From RYN-133 sp963708645 (GTDB lineage Bacteria; Actinomycetota; Actinomycetes; Mycobacteriales; Jatrophihabitantaceae): 64,000 bases of DNA. The translations under genes were made by a program, and so were the position numbers. Location: positions 620,001-684,000 of the forward strand of contig CAVPTA010000007.1 in the NCBI GenBank assembly GCA_963708645.1, given 5' to 3'. The first letter of the stretch is position 1. Each line of letters begins with the position of its first letter. Under the pieces are notes generated by a model. It saw nothing but the letters and a program-made list of their open reading frames with translations, did not search any database and had not been told where the DNA came from. This document shows positions 32,532-41,626 of this stretch, piece by piece.

Positions 32532-33149
32532 ATGGGTGACGTCCGCCTGCCGGATGTGCGCGTCACGATGATCGACAACGACCGTGTGTTCGTCGACGCC
32601 GTGCTGCGCTACTGCGCGCAACTCGTACCGCCGATGACCGTGACGAGACTCGACGTCGGGCAGCGTGTGCTCGATCGGTCCGAACCCGGCGCTTGCCATG
32701 TCGTGACGCTCGATCCCGACCAGCTCGTCGACGCCGTTGGCGTCGTTACATCGATGTGCACGATGGACGCCGGCACATGTGTCATAGCTCTGACGATGTG
32801 CGCCGACAGCGCGGTAGCTGTCGCACTGGCGCGCGCAGGCTGTGTGGGTTGGGTAGGCAAGGACGAGCCGATCACCGCCCTCGTCGACACGATCGAAGCC
32901 GTACGCCACGGAGCGGCACGTTTCCCCGTCCAACACCTGGCCGGCGTCGTGCGCACACCGACCGATCGGACCCGGTCACAACCGTGCCCGAGAAACGGAC
33001 GGACGTTGAGCAAGCGCGAGCGCGAGATCCTGGGCCACATGCTCACCGGGGCGAGCTCGAGCGACATCGCGAAGGCGCTGCACCTGTCGGCGAACACGAT
33101 CCGTTCGCATCGGCGTCGAATCGGCGCGAAGCTCGGCGTGGGTATTTGA
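32532..33149 (+). CDS. LuxR/NarL-type regulator, short C-terminus
   Basis: About 205 residues from the ATG at 32532 (MGDVRLPDVRVTMIDNDRVF); a GTG at 32460 would add 24 residues. The receiver-like domain keeps an Asp in VVTLDPDQ and Lys in GWVGKDEP. The HTH is LSKREREILGHMLTGASSSD, then ALHLSANTIRSHRRRIGAKL. It ends LGVGI, about 10-15 residues earlier than usual. It follows the previous regulator in the same direction, 91 bp apart. Confidence 0.82.
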   Translation: MGDVRLPDVRVTMIDNDRVFVDAVLRYCAQLVPPMTVTRLDVGQRVLDRSEPGACHVVTLDPDQLVDAVGVVTSMCTMDAGTCVIALTMCADSAVAVALARAGCVGWVGKDEPITALVDTIEAVRHGAARFPVQHLAGVVRTPTDRTRSQPCPRNGRTLSKREREILGHMLTGASSSDIAKALHLSANTIRSHRRRIGAKLGVGI

Positions 33150-33332
33150 GCCGATCTCATCCATCTGCTGTAGCTGCATTCGTGCAGCAGGCCGATTTGC
33201 TCGAGCCCACACTCTCCTAACCTTCGACTCGACGCCGGACATCGTCGGAGGGGAGGCGGTTGCGATGCGAAACGGCAATGACGCGCTGAGCGTGTGGTTA
33301 CGTTCCGGGTCCCATGCGGGCACACTGGACTC

Positions 33333-33599
33333 ATGGCGAACCCCTCGGCCATCCGGGCCGATTGTCCCTCGTGCGGGACCGTCGAGGTCGGCCTCGACGA
33401 TGCCAACCTGGTCCTGGGATTCGAGCAGGCGCCGGCATACGTGCTTCGCTACGTCTGCCCGAGCTGCGACACACCGCGCACCGACGCGATCGGTGAGTAC
33501 GCGACCCGGCTGCTGATGGCAGCCGGCATCGGCCTCGTGGGTTCGGCGGCAACAGCGCCGATCGCGCCCGAGGGTCCGAGCACTCGCTCGTCCAGCTGA
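33333..33599 (+). CDS. Small zinc-ribbon-like protein, 88 aa
   Basis: Starts MANPSAIRADCPSCGTVEVG at 33333. Two CxxC pairs (CPSC and YVCPSCDTP, about 30 residues apart) could form a zinc ribbon. The C-terminal half is Ala/Gly-rich. Function unknown; similar short proteins are common in actinobacteria. Confidence 0.65.
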   Translation: MANPSAIRADCPSCGTVEVGLDDANLVLGFEQAPAYVLRYVCPSCDTPRTDAIGEYATRLLMAAGIGLVGSAATAPIAPEGPSTRSSS

Positions 33600-33663
33600 C
33601 CTAGACCGCCCCCCGCTACATCGCCTGCGGGCCGTCTTCGACGACGGTCCGTTCGATAGCTGC

Positions 33664-33679
33664 TGCCCCGAACGGGGCA
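33664..33679. terminator. Short GC hairpin upstream of the envelope cluster
   Basis: TGCCCC-GAAC-GGGGCA, perfect 6-bp stem, 65 bp after the zinc-ribbon stop and 46 bp before the GT2 start. It could end the upstream transcript. Confidence 0.4.
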
Positions 33680-33724
33680 AACCGGGGCGCGCGGGACGCG
33701 GCCCGCTTCGAGAGGAACCACCAG

Positions 33725-34877
33725 ATGACCGCGACGATGAGCGGACGACCATCCGCCATGGTGGGCGCAGACCTCACCGTCGTCGTCCCGACACGCAACG
33801 AGGCCGGCAACATCTCGCCCCTGGTCGACCGCTTGGACGCGGCGCTGTCGGGCCAGGCAGCCGAGATCGTGTTCGTTGACGACAGCGACGACGAGACGCC
33901 GCAGCGCGTTCTCGAGGTCGCCGACGGCGCCGGGCATCGCGTGCGGCTGATCCACCGCGCGCCCGACGAACGCGCCGGCGGCCTCGGGTCCGCTGTCCTG
34001 GCCGGCTTCGATGCGGCCGACACGCGCTGGGCCGTCGTCATGGACGGCGACCTGCAGCACCCGCCGGAGCTGGTGCCCGAGCTCGTACGCGCCGGCTGCG
34101 AGCACGGCAGCGATGTCGTCGTTGCCAGTCGCTATCGCGGCGCCGGCGATTCGTCGGGTCTCAGCGGCGCCGTCCGCCACGCGGTCTCACGATCGAGCAC
34201 CACGCTCACCAAAGCGTTGTTCCCACGCCGCATGCACGCATGCACCGACCCGATGAGCGGCATGTTCGCCGTCCGGTTGGACAGCGTCGATCGCGCTGCA
34301 CTGCGTCCCAACGGGTTCAAGATCCTCATGGAGATCCTGGCGCGGTCGCCGAAATTGCACATCAGCGAGGTGCCGTTCGCGTTCGGCGAGCGGCACAGCG
34401 GAGAGAGCAAGGCGTCGCTGCGCGAAGGCGTGTTGTTCGCACGCCGGCTCATCGGTCTGCGCACCGCGACTCTGTTCGGCCGGCACTCCACGCGGGCCGC
34501 GCGGATCGCAGGCTTCGCGGGTGTCGGTGTCAGCGGGATCGCGGTCAACACTGCCGCGCTGTGGGTGCTCGTGAACCTGCTCGGCGTCAGCCTGCTGTGG
34601 TCGGCCGCGCTCGCCACGCAGGCGTCGACGCTGTGGAACTTCATCCTGACCGACCGCCTGGTCTTCCGCGGGCCGAAGAACCTCGGCGCGCTCTGCGCGC
34701 CTGATCGGTTTCGCACTCATCAACAACGCAGCACTGCTGCTGCGCCTGCCTCTGCTGCACTGGCTGACCCGCGACGCGCACGTCCACTACCTCGTCGCCA
34801 ACGCAGCCACCCTGCTCGCCGCTTTCGCTGTTCGTTTCGCGCTGTCCGACCGCTATCTGTTCAACCGGAGGGTTCCC
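33725..34877 (+). CDS. GT2 polyprenyl-phosphate-mannose-synthase-like enzyme with GtrA domain, frameshifted
   Basis: The N-terminal GT2 domain (about 230 residues) has LTVVVPTRNEAGNISPLV, IVFVDDSDDETP and VVMDGDLQHPPELV (the DxD-type motif), with FAFGERHSGESKASLREG, typical of dolichol/polyprenyl-phosphate mannose synthases. A four-helix GtrA-like domain follows from FAGVGVSGIAVNTAALWVLV. One extra base near 34682-34695 breaks it after GPKNLG; the next frame continues RLIGFALINNAALLLRLPLL and FALSDRYLFNRR. No stop is then seen before the kinase ATG at 34878; the third frame has a TGA overlapping that ATG (ATGA), so one more slip may be present. It would supply a lipid-linked sugar. Confidence 0.82.
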
Positions 34878-36123
34878 ATGACCGAGCTGGCCGATCGACC
34901 GACCATGCAACCTGTTCGATCGACGGACGACGCGACGCCGCGACGTTCCGGGCCGGTCGACCTGATCATCGACCTCCGCGAGGACGCTGCGCCGCCCGTC
35001 CACAACTCCGGGCGAGCACCGGCTGTTCCGATACGACGTGCACGGCATCGTGCGCATCGAATCAGCCGTACGACTCGCTGAGCTCGACAGCTTCACCACC
35101 GACGACCCGATCGCCGCGGACATCGTGATCGACGCTGGTTGGTTCGGCCGCGGCACCGCCCGTCGCCGCCCGCGGGTCACGCAGTACGTGTCGCCGCCGT
35201 CGGTGTCGTACGAGGAACACCTCGGTCGGCGCGGCTCGGACTTCCACGTCGAGATGGGCGACGTCATCCACGTCGTCGCCGGGCCGATGCTCACGCGATC
35301 GCCGCACGTGCTCTACACGAACGTCGTGGAAGCGTTGCTGCGGTTCGTGCTCGTGTCGCGCGGCTACATGCTTCTGCACTCGGCGTGCCTGGACATCGGC
35401 GGCCGCGGCGTGATGCTGTCGGCACTCACCGATACCGGCAAGACCGGAACCGTGCTGCGCCTGTTGCGCGAAGGCGGCGGGCGGTTCCTCTCGGACGACA
35501 TGACGATCCTCGATCCCAGCGGCACTGCACTGTCGTACCCGAAGCCCCTCACGATCAGCCACCACACCCTGCGTGCGGTCCAGGCCGGCGATCTCACGCG
35601 GGCGGAATGGCGTCGGCTGCACGTGCAGAGCCGCGTCCACTCGAAGGCCGGCCGCGGTGTCGGCGCCCGCATGGGCGAGATGAATCTGCCGATCATGTCG
35701 ATCAACGCGTTGACCCAGCGCGTCGTGAAACCGCCGAAGTACCAGGTCGAACGACTCGTCCAGTGTGAGCGCGCCACCAGCATCCCGGTCACCACGCTGT
35801 TCGTGATCGAGCGCAACGAGTACGTCCTGAGCGACATCTGCTCGGACGCGTTGATCGACGAACTGATCAAGAACACCGACGACGCCTACGGATTCCCGCC
35901 GTTCCGGTACTTCGCCCCGGCGCTGATCGTCAACGGTCTCGGCTATGAGGAGCTCCGCGCTGCAGAACGCGCGATCCTCGTCAAGGCGATGGCCGGCATC
36001 CGCGCGCGCCGCCTCGCCACACCGGACTTCTCGTGGTGGAAGCACATCACCGAACTGATCGCCGACGACCGGGGACAGCTGTCGGCACCACCACCCGCCT
36101 CGGTGCAGGTCCGGCGAGCGTGA
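34878..36123 (+). CDS. HPr-kinase-like ATPase, one frameshift
   Basis: Starts MTELADRPTMQPVRS at 34878 with GGAGG 6 bp upstream. One extra base near 35008-35013 breaks it; the frame then reads EHRLFRYDVHGIVRIES and runs to 36123, about 414 residues in all. The core resembles the HPr kinase C-terminal domain: MLLHSACLDIGGRGVMLSAL then TDTGKTGT (Walker A, residues about 180-187 in the intact protein) and RFLSDDMTIL (acidic residues of the active site). Family members without HPr partners are linked to peptide maturation or polysaccharide clusters. Its substrate is unknown. Two bases separate it from the phosphatase gene. Confidence 0.8.
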
Positions 36124-36124
36124 G

Positions 36125-38665
36125 ATGCCACCCCGATCAACTCGCCTCGCGATCGCGGCGCTGTGCGCCGCGCTGGGTGGTGCGCTCGCACTGACCGCGT
36201 TCGCGGCACCCGCCGCGGCGGCGAACCCGTTTGCGACCGCTCTGACAAGGGCGCCCTACCTGACGGACCTTGTGGGAACGCACGTCGACGTCAACTTCGC
36301 GACGGATCGCTCAGGGACGGCGGCGACTGTCGCCTGGGGTTCAGTCACCGGCGGAACGTGCAATCCGACGACCGTCGTCACGGCCGCGCGAACAAGCGTC
36401 ACCGTCGGCGCGGTCAACGAATACTCGTGGTACGCGCCGATCGACCTGCCCGCACCGGGTAGCTACTGCTATCGCGCCTACCTCGGCAGCGTCGATCTCC
36501 TCGGGTCCGCAGCTAGTCCCGTGTTCATCACGCAGGTACCGCGCGGCGCGCCCGACAGCTTCACCTTCGACGTCATCGGTGACTGGGGACAGGTCGATTC
36601 GACCGGGGCGAGCCCGGCGATGGCCGGTCTCATGTCGACGATCGCCAACAGCGGCGCCCGATTCATGGTCACCGTCGGTGACAACGGCTACCCGAACGGC
36701 AGCCAGACGAACTACGGCGATCTGCAGCAGACCGGAGCTGACACCAGTGCGATCTTCGGCCCTTCGTTCTGGACAGTCGCCGGGTCGACCACGCCGATCT
36801 TCACCGCGGCGGGCAACCACGGGTTGTCCGGGACGACGCACACCGATCTCAAGACGTGGCGCGAAGACCAGGCCGTCGCCCAGTCGAACGGTCGCTATCA
36901 GAACGACGTCTATTGCTGCGTCAACGGCACGACGTCGTCGAACTATGCGAGCGAGTGGTACGCCTTCGATGCCGGCAACGCCCGCTTCTACCTGCTCGAC
37001 TCCGCCTGGGGTGACTCGAACACGGGCAACGCCAACGTCTATGCGAACGACGCCGCCGCGCACTTCGCTCCCGGAACGCCCGAGTACCAATGGCTGACCA
37101 ACGACCTGGCCACCCACCCGTCCCAACTCAAGTTCGCGTTCTTCCACTACCCGCTCTACAGCGACAACAAGGATCAGGCGAGCGACACATACCTGCAGGG
37201 CGCCAACTCGCTGGAAGGACTGCTCGCGAACAGCGGCGTCCAGATCGTGTTCAACGGGCACGCGCACATCTACCAGCGCAACACGCCGTCTGCCCCTGGG
37301 ATGCCGATCACCTACGTCACGGGCGGTGGCGGTGCGACCCCGGAGCCGATCGGCCCTTGCAGCGCCACCGACGCCTACGGCATCGGCTGGTCGCCGACCA
37401 AGCTGAAGGGCTATTCGTGCGGCGGGGGCCGTGCGCCGACCAGCGCCGCGCAGCTGTATCACTTCCTGCGAGTGACGGTCTCCGGCTCTACCGTGACAGT
37501 CGCGCCGACCGACTCCACAGGCGCAGTGTTCGACGCGCAGACGTACAACTTCACCGGCGCGCCTGTGACCTACCTCGACAGCCGTCCGGCCGCCCTCACC
37601 AACGCGACCTCGGCCACGTTCACCTTCCATGCCAGCGACCCCGCTGCGACCTACACGTGCACGCTCGACGCACAACCGGCGACAGCGTGCACCAGCCCGG
37701 CGGCCGTGTCCGGTCTGGTCGACGGTCCGCACAGCTTCACCGTCGTCGCAAGTTCCAACGGTCGCTCCGACCCGAGCCCGCCGACCGCAAGATGGACGGT
37801 CGACACGACAGCACCGAGCACGCCGCTCGGACTCAGCGGTCGCGCGGCCAACTCGGTCGAGGTCGATCTCTCGTGGCAGGCCGCGCAGGACACGAACGGC
37901 GTTGCGTCGTACAACATCTACCGTGACGGCACGCAGTACCAGACAGTCACTGGGACGACGACCAACTATGCCGACACGGTGACGGCCGGCAGCTCACACA
38001 CGTATGCAGTGAGCGCCATTGACGGGGCGGGGAACGAGTCGCCACGAAGCGACCCGGTGACCGTCACGACGACGTCGTCCGCTCCGGTGTTCTCGGACGG
38101 GTTCGAGGCCGGCAACCTCAAGGCGTGGTCGTCCAGTGGCGGCCTTACGGTGCAGAGCACGACCGTGCGCACCGGGCAATACGCGGCGCTCGGTTCGTCG
38201 AACAGTGTCGGCAACTACGCGAAGCGGACGCTTCCAGCCGGCTATTCGGACGGATACGCGCGCACCGGGTTCGACCTCGTCGCGCAATCCGGGCAGGTCA
38301 ACCTGTTGCGTATGCGCACCAGTGACGGCACCTCGATCGGCTACGTCTATGTCACGAGTGCCGGGCTGCTCGCTTTCCACGACGACGCGACCGGAGCGAA
38401 CACTGTGAGCGGCACTGCGATCACCTCCGGCTGGCATGTCGTCGAATTGCACGTCGCCATTTCGTCAGCGTCCGGTACCTCGGACGGCACGGTGCAGGTG
38501 TGGTTGGACGGCACGCTCGTCGGCGCCTTGTCGAGCCAGTCGTCGGTCAACCTCGGCGCCGTCCCGATCTCGGCGATGCAGATCGGCGACGTGCAGGCCG
38601 GGCGGGCAGGCGGCGTGGTGTTCGACGACGCAGCATTCGGCACCGCACGCCTAGGCGTCGCGTGA
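36125..38665 (+). CDS. Secreted purple-acid-phosphatase-like metallophosphoesterase
   Basis: An 846-residue exported protein. The signal peptide ends APAAAANPFA near residue 35. A PAP N-terminal fibronectin-like domain (about 40-135) precedes the calcineurin-like catalytic domain (about 140-430) with the metal motifs VIGDWGQVD, TVGDNGYPNG, AAGNHGLSG, FFHYPLYS and FNGHAHIYQR. Then come a Bac-Ig/FN3-type region (STPLGLSGRAANSVEVDLSW) and a C-terminal lectin/laminin-G-like domain (FSDGFEAGNLKAW). It likely hydrolyses phosphate mono- or diesters outside the cell. It is packed between the kinase and the GT39 gene. Confidence 0.9.
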   Translation: MPPRSTRLAIAALCAALGGALALTAFAAPAAAANPFATALTRAPYLTDLVGTHVDVNFATDRSGTAATVAWGSVTGGTCNPTTVVTAARTSVTVGAVNEYSWYAPIDLPAPGSYCYRAYLGSVDLLGSAASPVFITQVPRGAPDSFTFDVIGDWGQVDSTGASPAMAGLMSTIANSGARFMVTVGDNGYPNGSQTNYGDLQQTGADTSAIFGPSFWTVAGSTTPIFTAAGNHGLSGTTHTDLKTWREDQAVAQSNGRYQNDVYCCVNGTTSSNYASEWYAFDAGNARFYLLDSAWGDSNTGNANVYANDAAAHFAPGTPEYQWLTNDLATHPSQLKFAFFHYPLYSDNKDQASDTYLQGANSLEGLLANSGVQIVFNGHAHIYQRNTPSAPGMPITYVTGGGGATPEPIGPCSATDAYGIGWSPTKLKGYSCGGGRAPTSAAQLYHFLRVTVSGSTVTVAPTDSTGAVFDAQTYNFTGAPVTYLDSRPAALTNATSATFTFHASDPAATYTCTLDAQPATACTSPAAVSGLVDGPHSFTVVASSNGRSDPSPPTARWTVDTTAPSTPLGLSGRAANSVEVDLSWQAAQDTNGVASYNIYRDGTQYQTVTGTTTNYADTVTAGSSHTYAVSAIDGAGNESPRSDPVTVTTTSSAPVFSDGFEAGNLKAWSSSGGLTVQSTTVRTGQYAALGSSNSVGNYAKRTLPAGYSDGYARTGFDLVAQSGQVNLLRMRTSDGTSIGYVYVTSAGLLAFHDDATGANTVSGTAITSGWHVVELHVAISSASGTSDGTVQVWLDGTLVGALSSQSSVNLGAVPISAMQIGDVQAGRAGGVVFDDAAFGTARLGVA

Positions 38666-38678
38666 TGGGTCCGAACGA

Positions 38679-40289
38679 ATGACGGCACAAACCCGACCGG
38701 CGAACCTCGACGCACCGGACATCACCCCGAGCCGTGCCGCCCGATTGTCCGACTACCTGTCCGAGCGAATGCTGGCCGCGCAGCTGCTCCCGGCACGCGC
38801 GCTGATGTCGCACCGCACCACGGTGCGCGAGGTGGCGATCACGCTGTCGGTCGCGGCCGTGCTGCGCTTCTGGAATCTCGGTGCCGTCGGCCTCAACAGC
38901 GACGAGGCTGTCTACGCGGGCCAGGCCGCCTCGCTCGCGGGCAATCCGCACTTCACCCAGTTGTTCCCGATCGTGCGCGCACACCCCCTGCTCATGCAAC
39001 TGCTCATGGCTCCGCTGTACCGCTCGGGCGTCGTCGACACGCCAGGGCGTTACGTGAGCGCGACGTTCGGCGTCGCGACCGTTGCGCTGGTGTACGTGCT
39101 CGGACGGATCATGTTCGACCATCGCGTCGCCACCGTGGGAGCGCTGCTGCTGGCGGTCATGCCGTACCACGTGATCATCGGTCGGCAGATCATGCTCGAT
39201 GGGCCGATGGCGTTCTTCACCACCTGCGCGCTCGTGTGTCTCGCGCTCGGCGCTGCCCGCCATGCCCGCGCGGGGTGGCTCGTCGCGGCAGGCGCCTCGA
39301 TCGGGCTGGCAACGCTGACGAAAGAGACCGCGATCATCATGATCGGGGCGGCGTTCGCGTTCATCTGCCTGACCAGTCACATGTGGCGCCCGATCCGCTT
39401 CCCGCTCGCGGGCGCAGGCATCGCACTGCTACTCACCTTCACCTACCCGATCCTTACCGCGCTCTCGGGCGGTTCGCACAGCGGACAGTCGTACTTGCTG
39501 TGGCAGCTGACGCGTCAGCCCAATCACGATTTCGGGTTCTACGTCTTCGTCGTCGGCGCGGCGATGGGCTTCGGGCTGCTGGTCGTTGCCCTCGCCGGCC
39601 CGTTCGCTCGCCGGCTCACAGGTCGGTCGATGAGCTGGCGCGAGGGTCTACTGATCTCGTGGGTGATCGTGCCGTTCGCGTTCTTCCAGATCTGGCCGGT
39701 GAAAGGTTTCTCCTACCTCGAGCCGCTGGCGCCGGCGATTGCCATGCTGGGCGCGCGTTCGCTGGTGCCGACCGTCGACGCGCTGAAGAGCACCGCGCGG
39801 CGGGTGTGGCAGCGAGTGCTCGTTGTGGGTGTGGTGGCGTCGCTGGCGATCCCTGCCGCGGTGGGTGTCGCAGTGCCCACCACGTCCGGCCTGGCCGGTG
39901 CGGGCGGCCTCCCGGGCGGCCGCGAGGTCGGCGAGTGGGTCGACACGCACGTCCCGCTCGGCTCGCACCTGATGACGATCGGTCCGACCATGGCGAACCT
40001 CATCGAGTACTACAGCGGGCGTCGCTCGGACGCGTTGTCGGTGAGTCCGAATCCGTTGCACCGCAACCCGACCTATCGGCCGATCATGAACGCCGACGCC
40101 GAACTGGCCGCCGGAAACTACGAATTCATCGTTTGGGACGTGTATTCGGCGCAGCGCTCACCCCATTTCGCGCAACGTGCCATCGATCTGGAACGGCGGT
40201 TCGGTGGCCACATCGTCCACGTGCAGCGCGGCGAGGTGGGCGGCAAGGACAACCAGCCCATCATCGTCATCTACCAGGTGCACCCATGA
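38679..40289 (+). CDS. GT39/ArnT-like membrane glycosyltransferase
   Basis: A 536-residue GT-C enzyme with about 11-12 membrane helices. The acidic loop after the first helix, LNSDEAVYAGQAASLAGNP, is the DE motif typical of PMT/ArnT transferases that use a polyprenyl-phosphate sugar. IIGRQIMLDGPMAFF and ASIGLATLTKETAIIM follow the family pattern. A C-terminal soluble part (about 410-536) ends IIVIYQVHP. The donor could be made by the GT2 enzyme upstream. Four-bp overlap (ATGA) with the next gene. Confidence 0.88.
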   Translation: MTAQTRPANLDAPDITPSRAARLSDYLSERMLAAQLLPARALMSHRTTVREVAITLSVAAVLRFWNLGAVGLNSDEAVYAGQAASLAGNPHFTQLFPIVRAHPLLMQLLMAPLYRSGVVDTPGRYVSATFGVATVALVYVLGRIMFDHRVATVGALLLAVMPYHVIIGRQIMLDGPMAFFTTCALVCLALGAARHARAGWLVAAGASIGLATLTKETAIIMIGAAFAFICLTSHMWRPIRFPLAGAGIALLLTFTYPILTALSGGSHSGQSYLLWQLTRQPNHDFGFYVFVVGAAMGFGLLVVALAGPFARRLTGRSMSWREGLLISWVIVPFAFFQIWPVKGFSYLEPLAPAIAMLGARSLVPTVDALKSTARRVWQRVLVVGVVASLAIPAAVGVAVPTTSGLAGAGGLPGGREVGEWVDTHVPLGSHLMTIGPTMANLIEYYSGRRSDALSVSPNPLHRNPTYRPIMNADAELAAGNYEFIVWDVYSAQRSPHFAQRAIDLERRFGGHIVHVQRGEVGGKDNQPIIVIYQVHP

Positions 40290-41626
40290 GACGCCTCTGC
40301 GCCGCCGCCGCCGTCGCCGTGCTGGCGGGTCTGTTCGTCGTGCCGATCACGTCTGCCGAAGCCACCGGCTCGCACCGAAGCCGACTGCAGCACCTCGTTG
40401 TGATGACCCAGGGCGGCCGGTCGTTCGACAACTACTTCGGATCGACACGCGGTGTGAACGGAATCGGTCAGGTTCCCTGTCAATTGCAGGCGACCACCGA
40501 TCAACTCGGCTGTCTCGGCGTGCACCAGATCACGCCGCGTACCACCGCCTTCACGCTGCGCACCGGCCCGAAGGCGCAACGCATCTCAGTCGACGGCGGA
40601 CGCATGGACGGCTTCGTGCGCGCTCAGTCGCGGCCGGGCGCTGACGGCACCGGCGCCATGGGTTACTACCCCTCGAGCGCGTTGCCGCTGCTGCACGAGC
40701 TTGCCGGCCGCGGCGTGCTGTTCGACAACTGGTTCAGCGGCGTCCCGGGCGGCACGTTGCCGAACGACCTGTTCGACATCTCCGCACGTCCGCCTGCGCT
40801 GAAAACACAGATCATCCCGACGACCGGGTGGACGGACCGGCCAGTGATCTTCGACCGGCTCAACGCCGCTCACATCTCATGGCGGATCTACGTGCAGAAC
40901 TACGAACCGGCGTTGACGATCAATACCGCTGCCACCAAGCAGCGCCTCGGCGGCCAGTTGGCCCGAGTGCCGTTGCTCAGCATGCAGCGCTACCTCCGCG
41001 ATCCGGCGTTACTGGGTCACATCGTCGATCTGGATCGGTACTACCGCGATCTCGAGTCCGGTCATCTCCCTGCTGTGTCGTACATCGTGAGCACGTCGGC
41101 GACCGAAACGTCGCCGCGCGACCCGCACAAGGGTCAGCAACTGATGCGTTCGGTGCTCAACGGATTGTTGGCCAGTTCGGCATGGCCGAGCTCGGCCCTG
41201 CTCGTGCAATGGGACAGCTCCGGGGGCTGGTACGACCACGTGCCCCCGCCGGTCATCGACGGCAATGCGACCGGACTACGCGTGCCGGCATTCATGATCA
41301 GCCCATTCATTCGCCCCGGCACAGTGAGCCACACGAGGTTCGACGCCGCGTCGACACTGAAGTTGATCGAATCGAATTTCCGGCTCGCTCCGCTGGCCCC
41401 GCGAGATCGCGACGCAGCCAACCCGGCAACATTGATCAATCTCGACACGAAACCTGCACGACCTGCGCTGGTCGGCGTCAGTAGCGACGTCCCGGTCGTG
41501 CAGCCCAAGCGCAGCACTTTGATCCTCGGCTATCTGGCCGCACTCACTGTTGCGGTCGGCGCCTGCGTCGTTGCGCTGCGCGCAGGACGCCGACACGCTC
41601 TCGCCCAACCGGTGGTGCCGCAATGA
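40286..41626 (+). CDS. Phosphoesterase-family (PLC-like) protein with lost metal ligands
   Basis: A 446-residue protein: signal peptide MRRLCAAAAVAVLAGLFVVP, a phospholipase C/acid-phosphatase fold, and a C-terminal membrane helix (LILGYLAALTVAVGACVVAL) with a short cytoplasmic tail. The fold is clear (RSFDNYFG, GGTLPNDLFDIS, GGWYDHVPPP, PAFMISPFI). However, the metal-binding ME-N before RSFD is Q-G-G, and the YDEWGG motif is WDSSGG. The related protein at 49991-51274 keeps both. Catalysis may be lost, leaving a binding role. ATGA overlaps on both sides tie it to GT39 and the next gene. Confidence 0.85.
   Translation: MRRLCAAAAVAVLAGLFVVPITSAEATGSHRSRLQHLVVMTQGGRSFDNYFGSTRGVNGIGQVPCQLQATTDQLGCLGVHQITPRTTAFTLRTGPKAQRISVDGGRMDGFVRAQSRPGADGTGAMGYYPSSALPLLHELAGRGVLFDNWFSGVPGGTLPNDLFDISARPPALKTQIIPTTGWTDRPVIFDRLNAAHISWRIYVQNYEPALTINTAATKQRLGGQLARVPLLSMQRYLRDPALLGHIVDLDRYYRDLESGHLPAVSYIVSTSATETSPRDPHKGQQLMRSVLNGLLASSAWPSSALLVQWDSSGGWYDHVPPPVIDGNATGLRVPAFMISPFIRPGTVSHTRFDAASTLKLIESNFRLAPLAPRDRDAANPATLINLDTKPARPALVGVSSDVPVVQPKRSTLILGYLAALTVAVGACVVALRAGRRHALAQPVVPQ

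Noticed and set aside
36341..37732. 463-codon reverse frame
   Set aside because: It is antisense to the purple-acid-phosphatase-like gene and has no recognisable domain.
39236..40285. Open frame upstream of the phosphoesterase-like protein
   Set aside because: It is a shadow of the GT39 gene, rich in Arg with no motifs; the ATG at 40286 starts a signal peptide.
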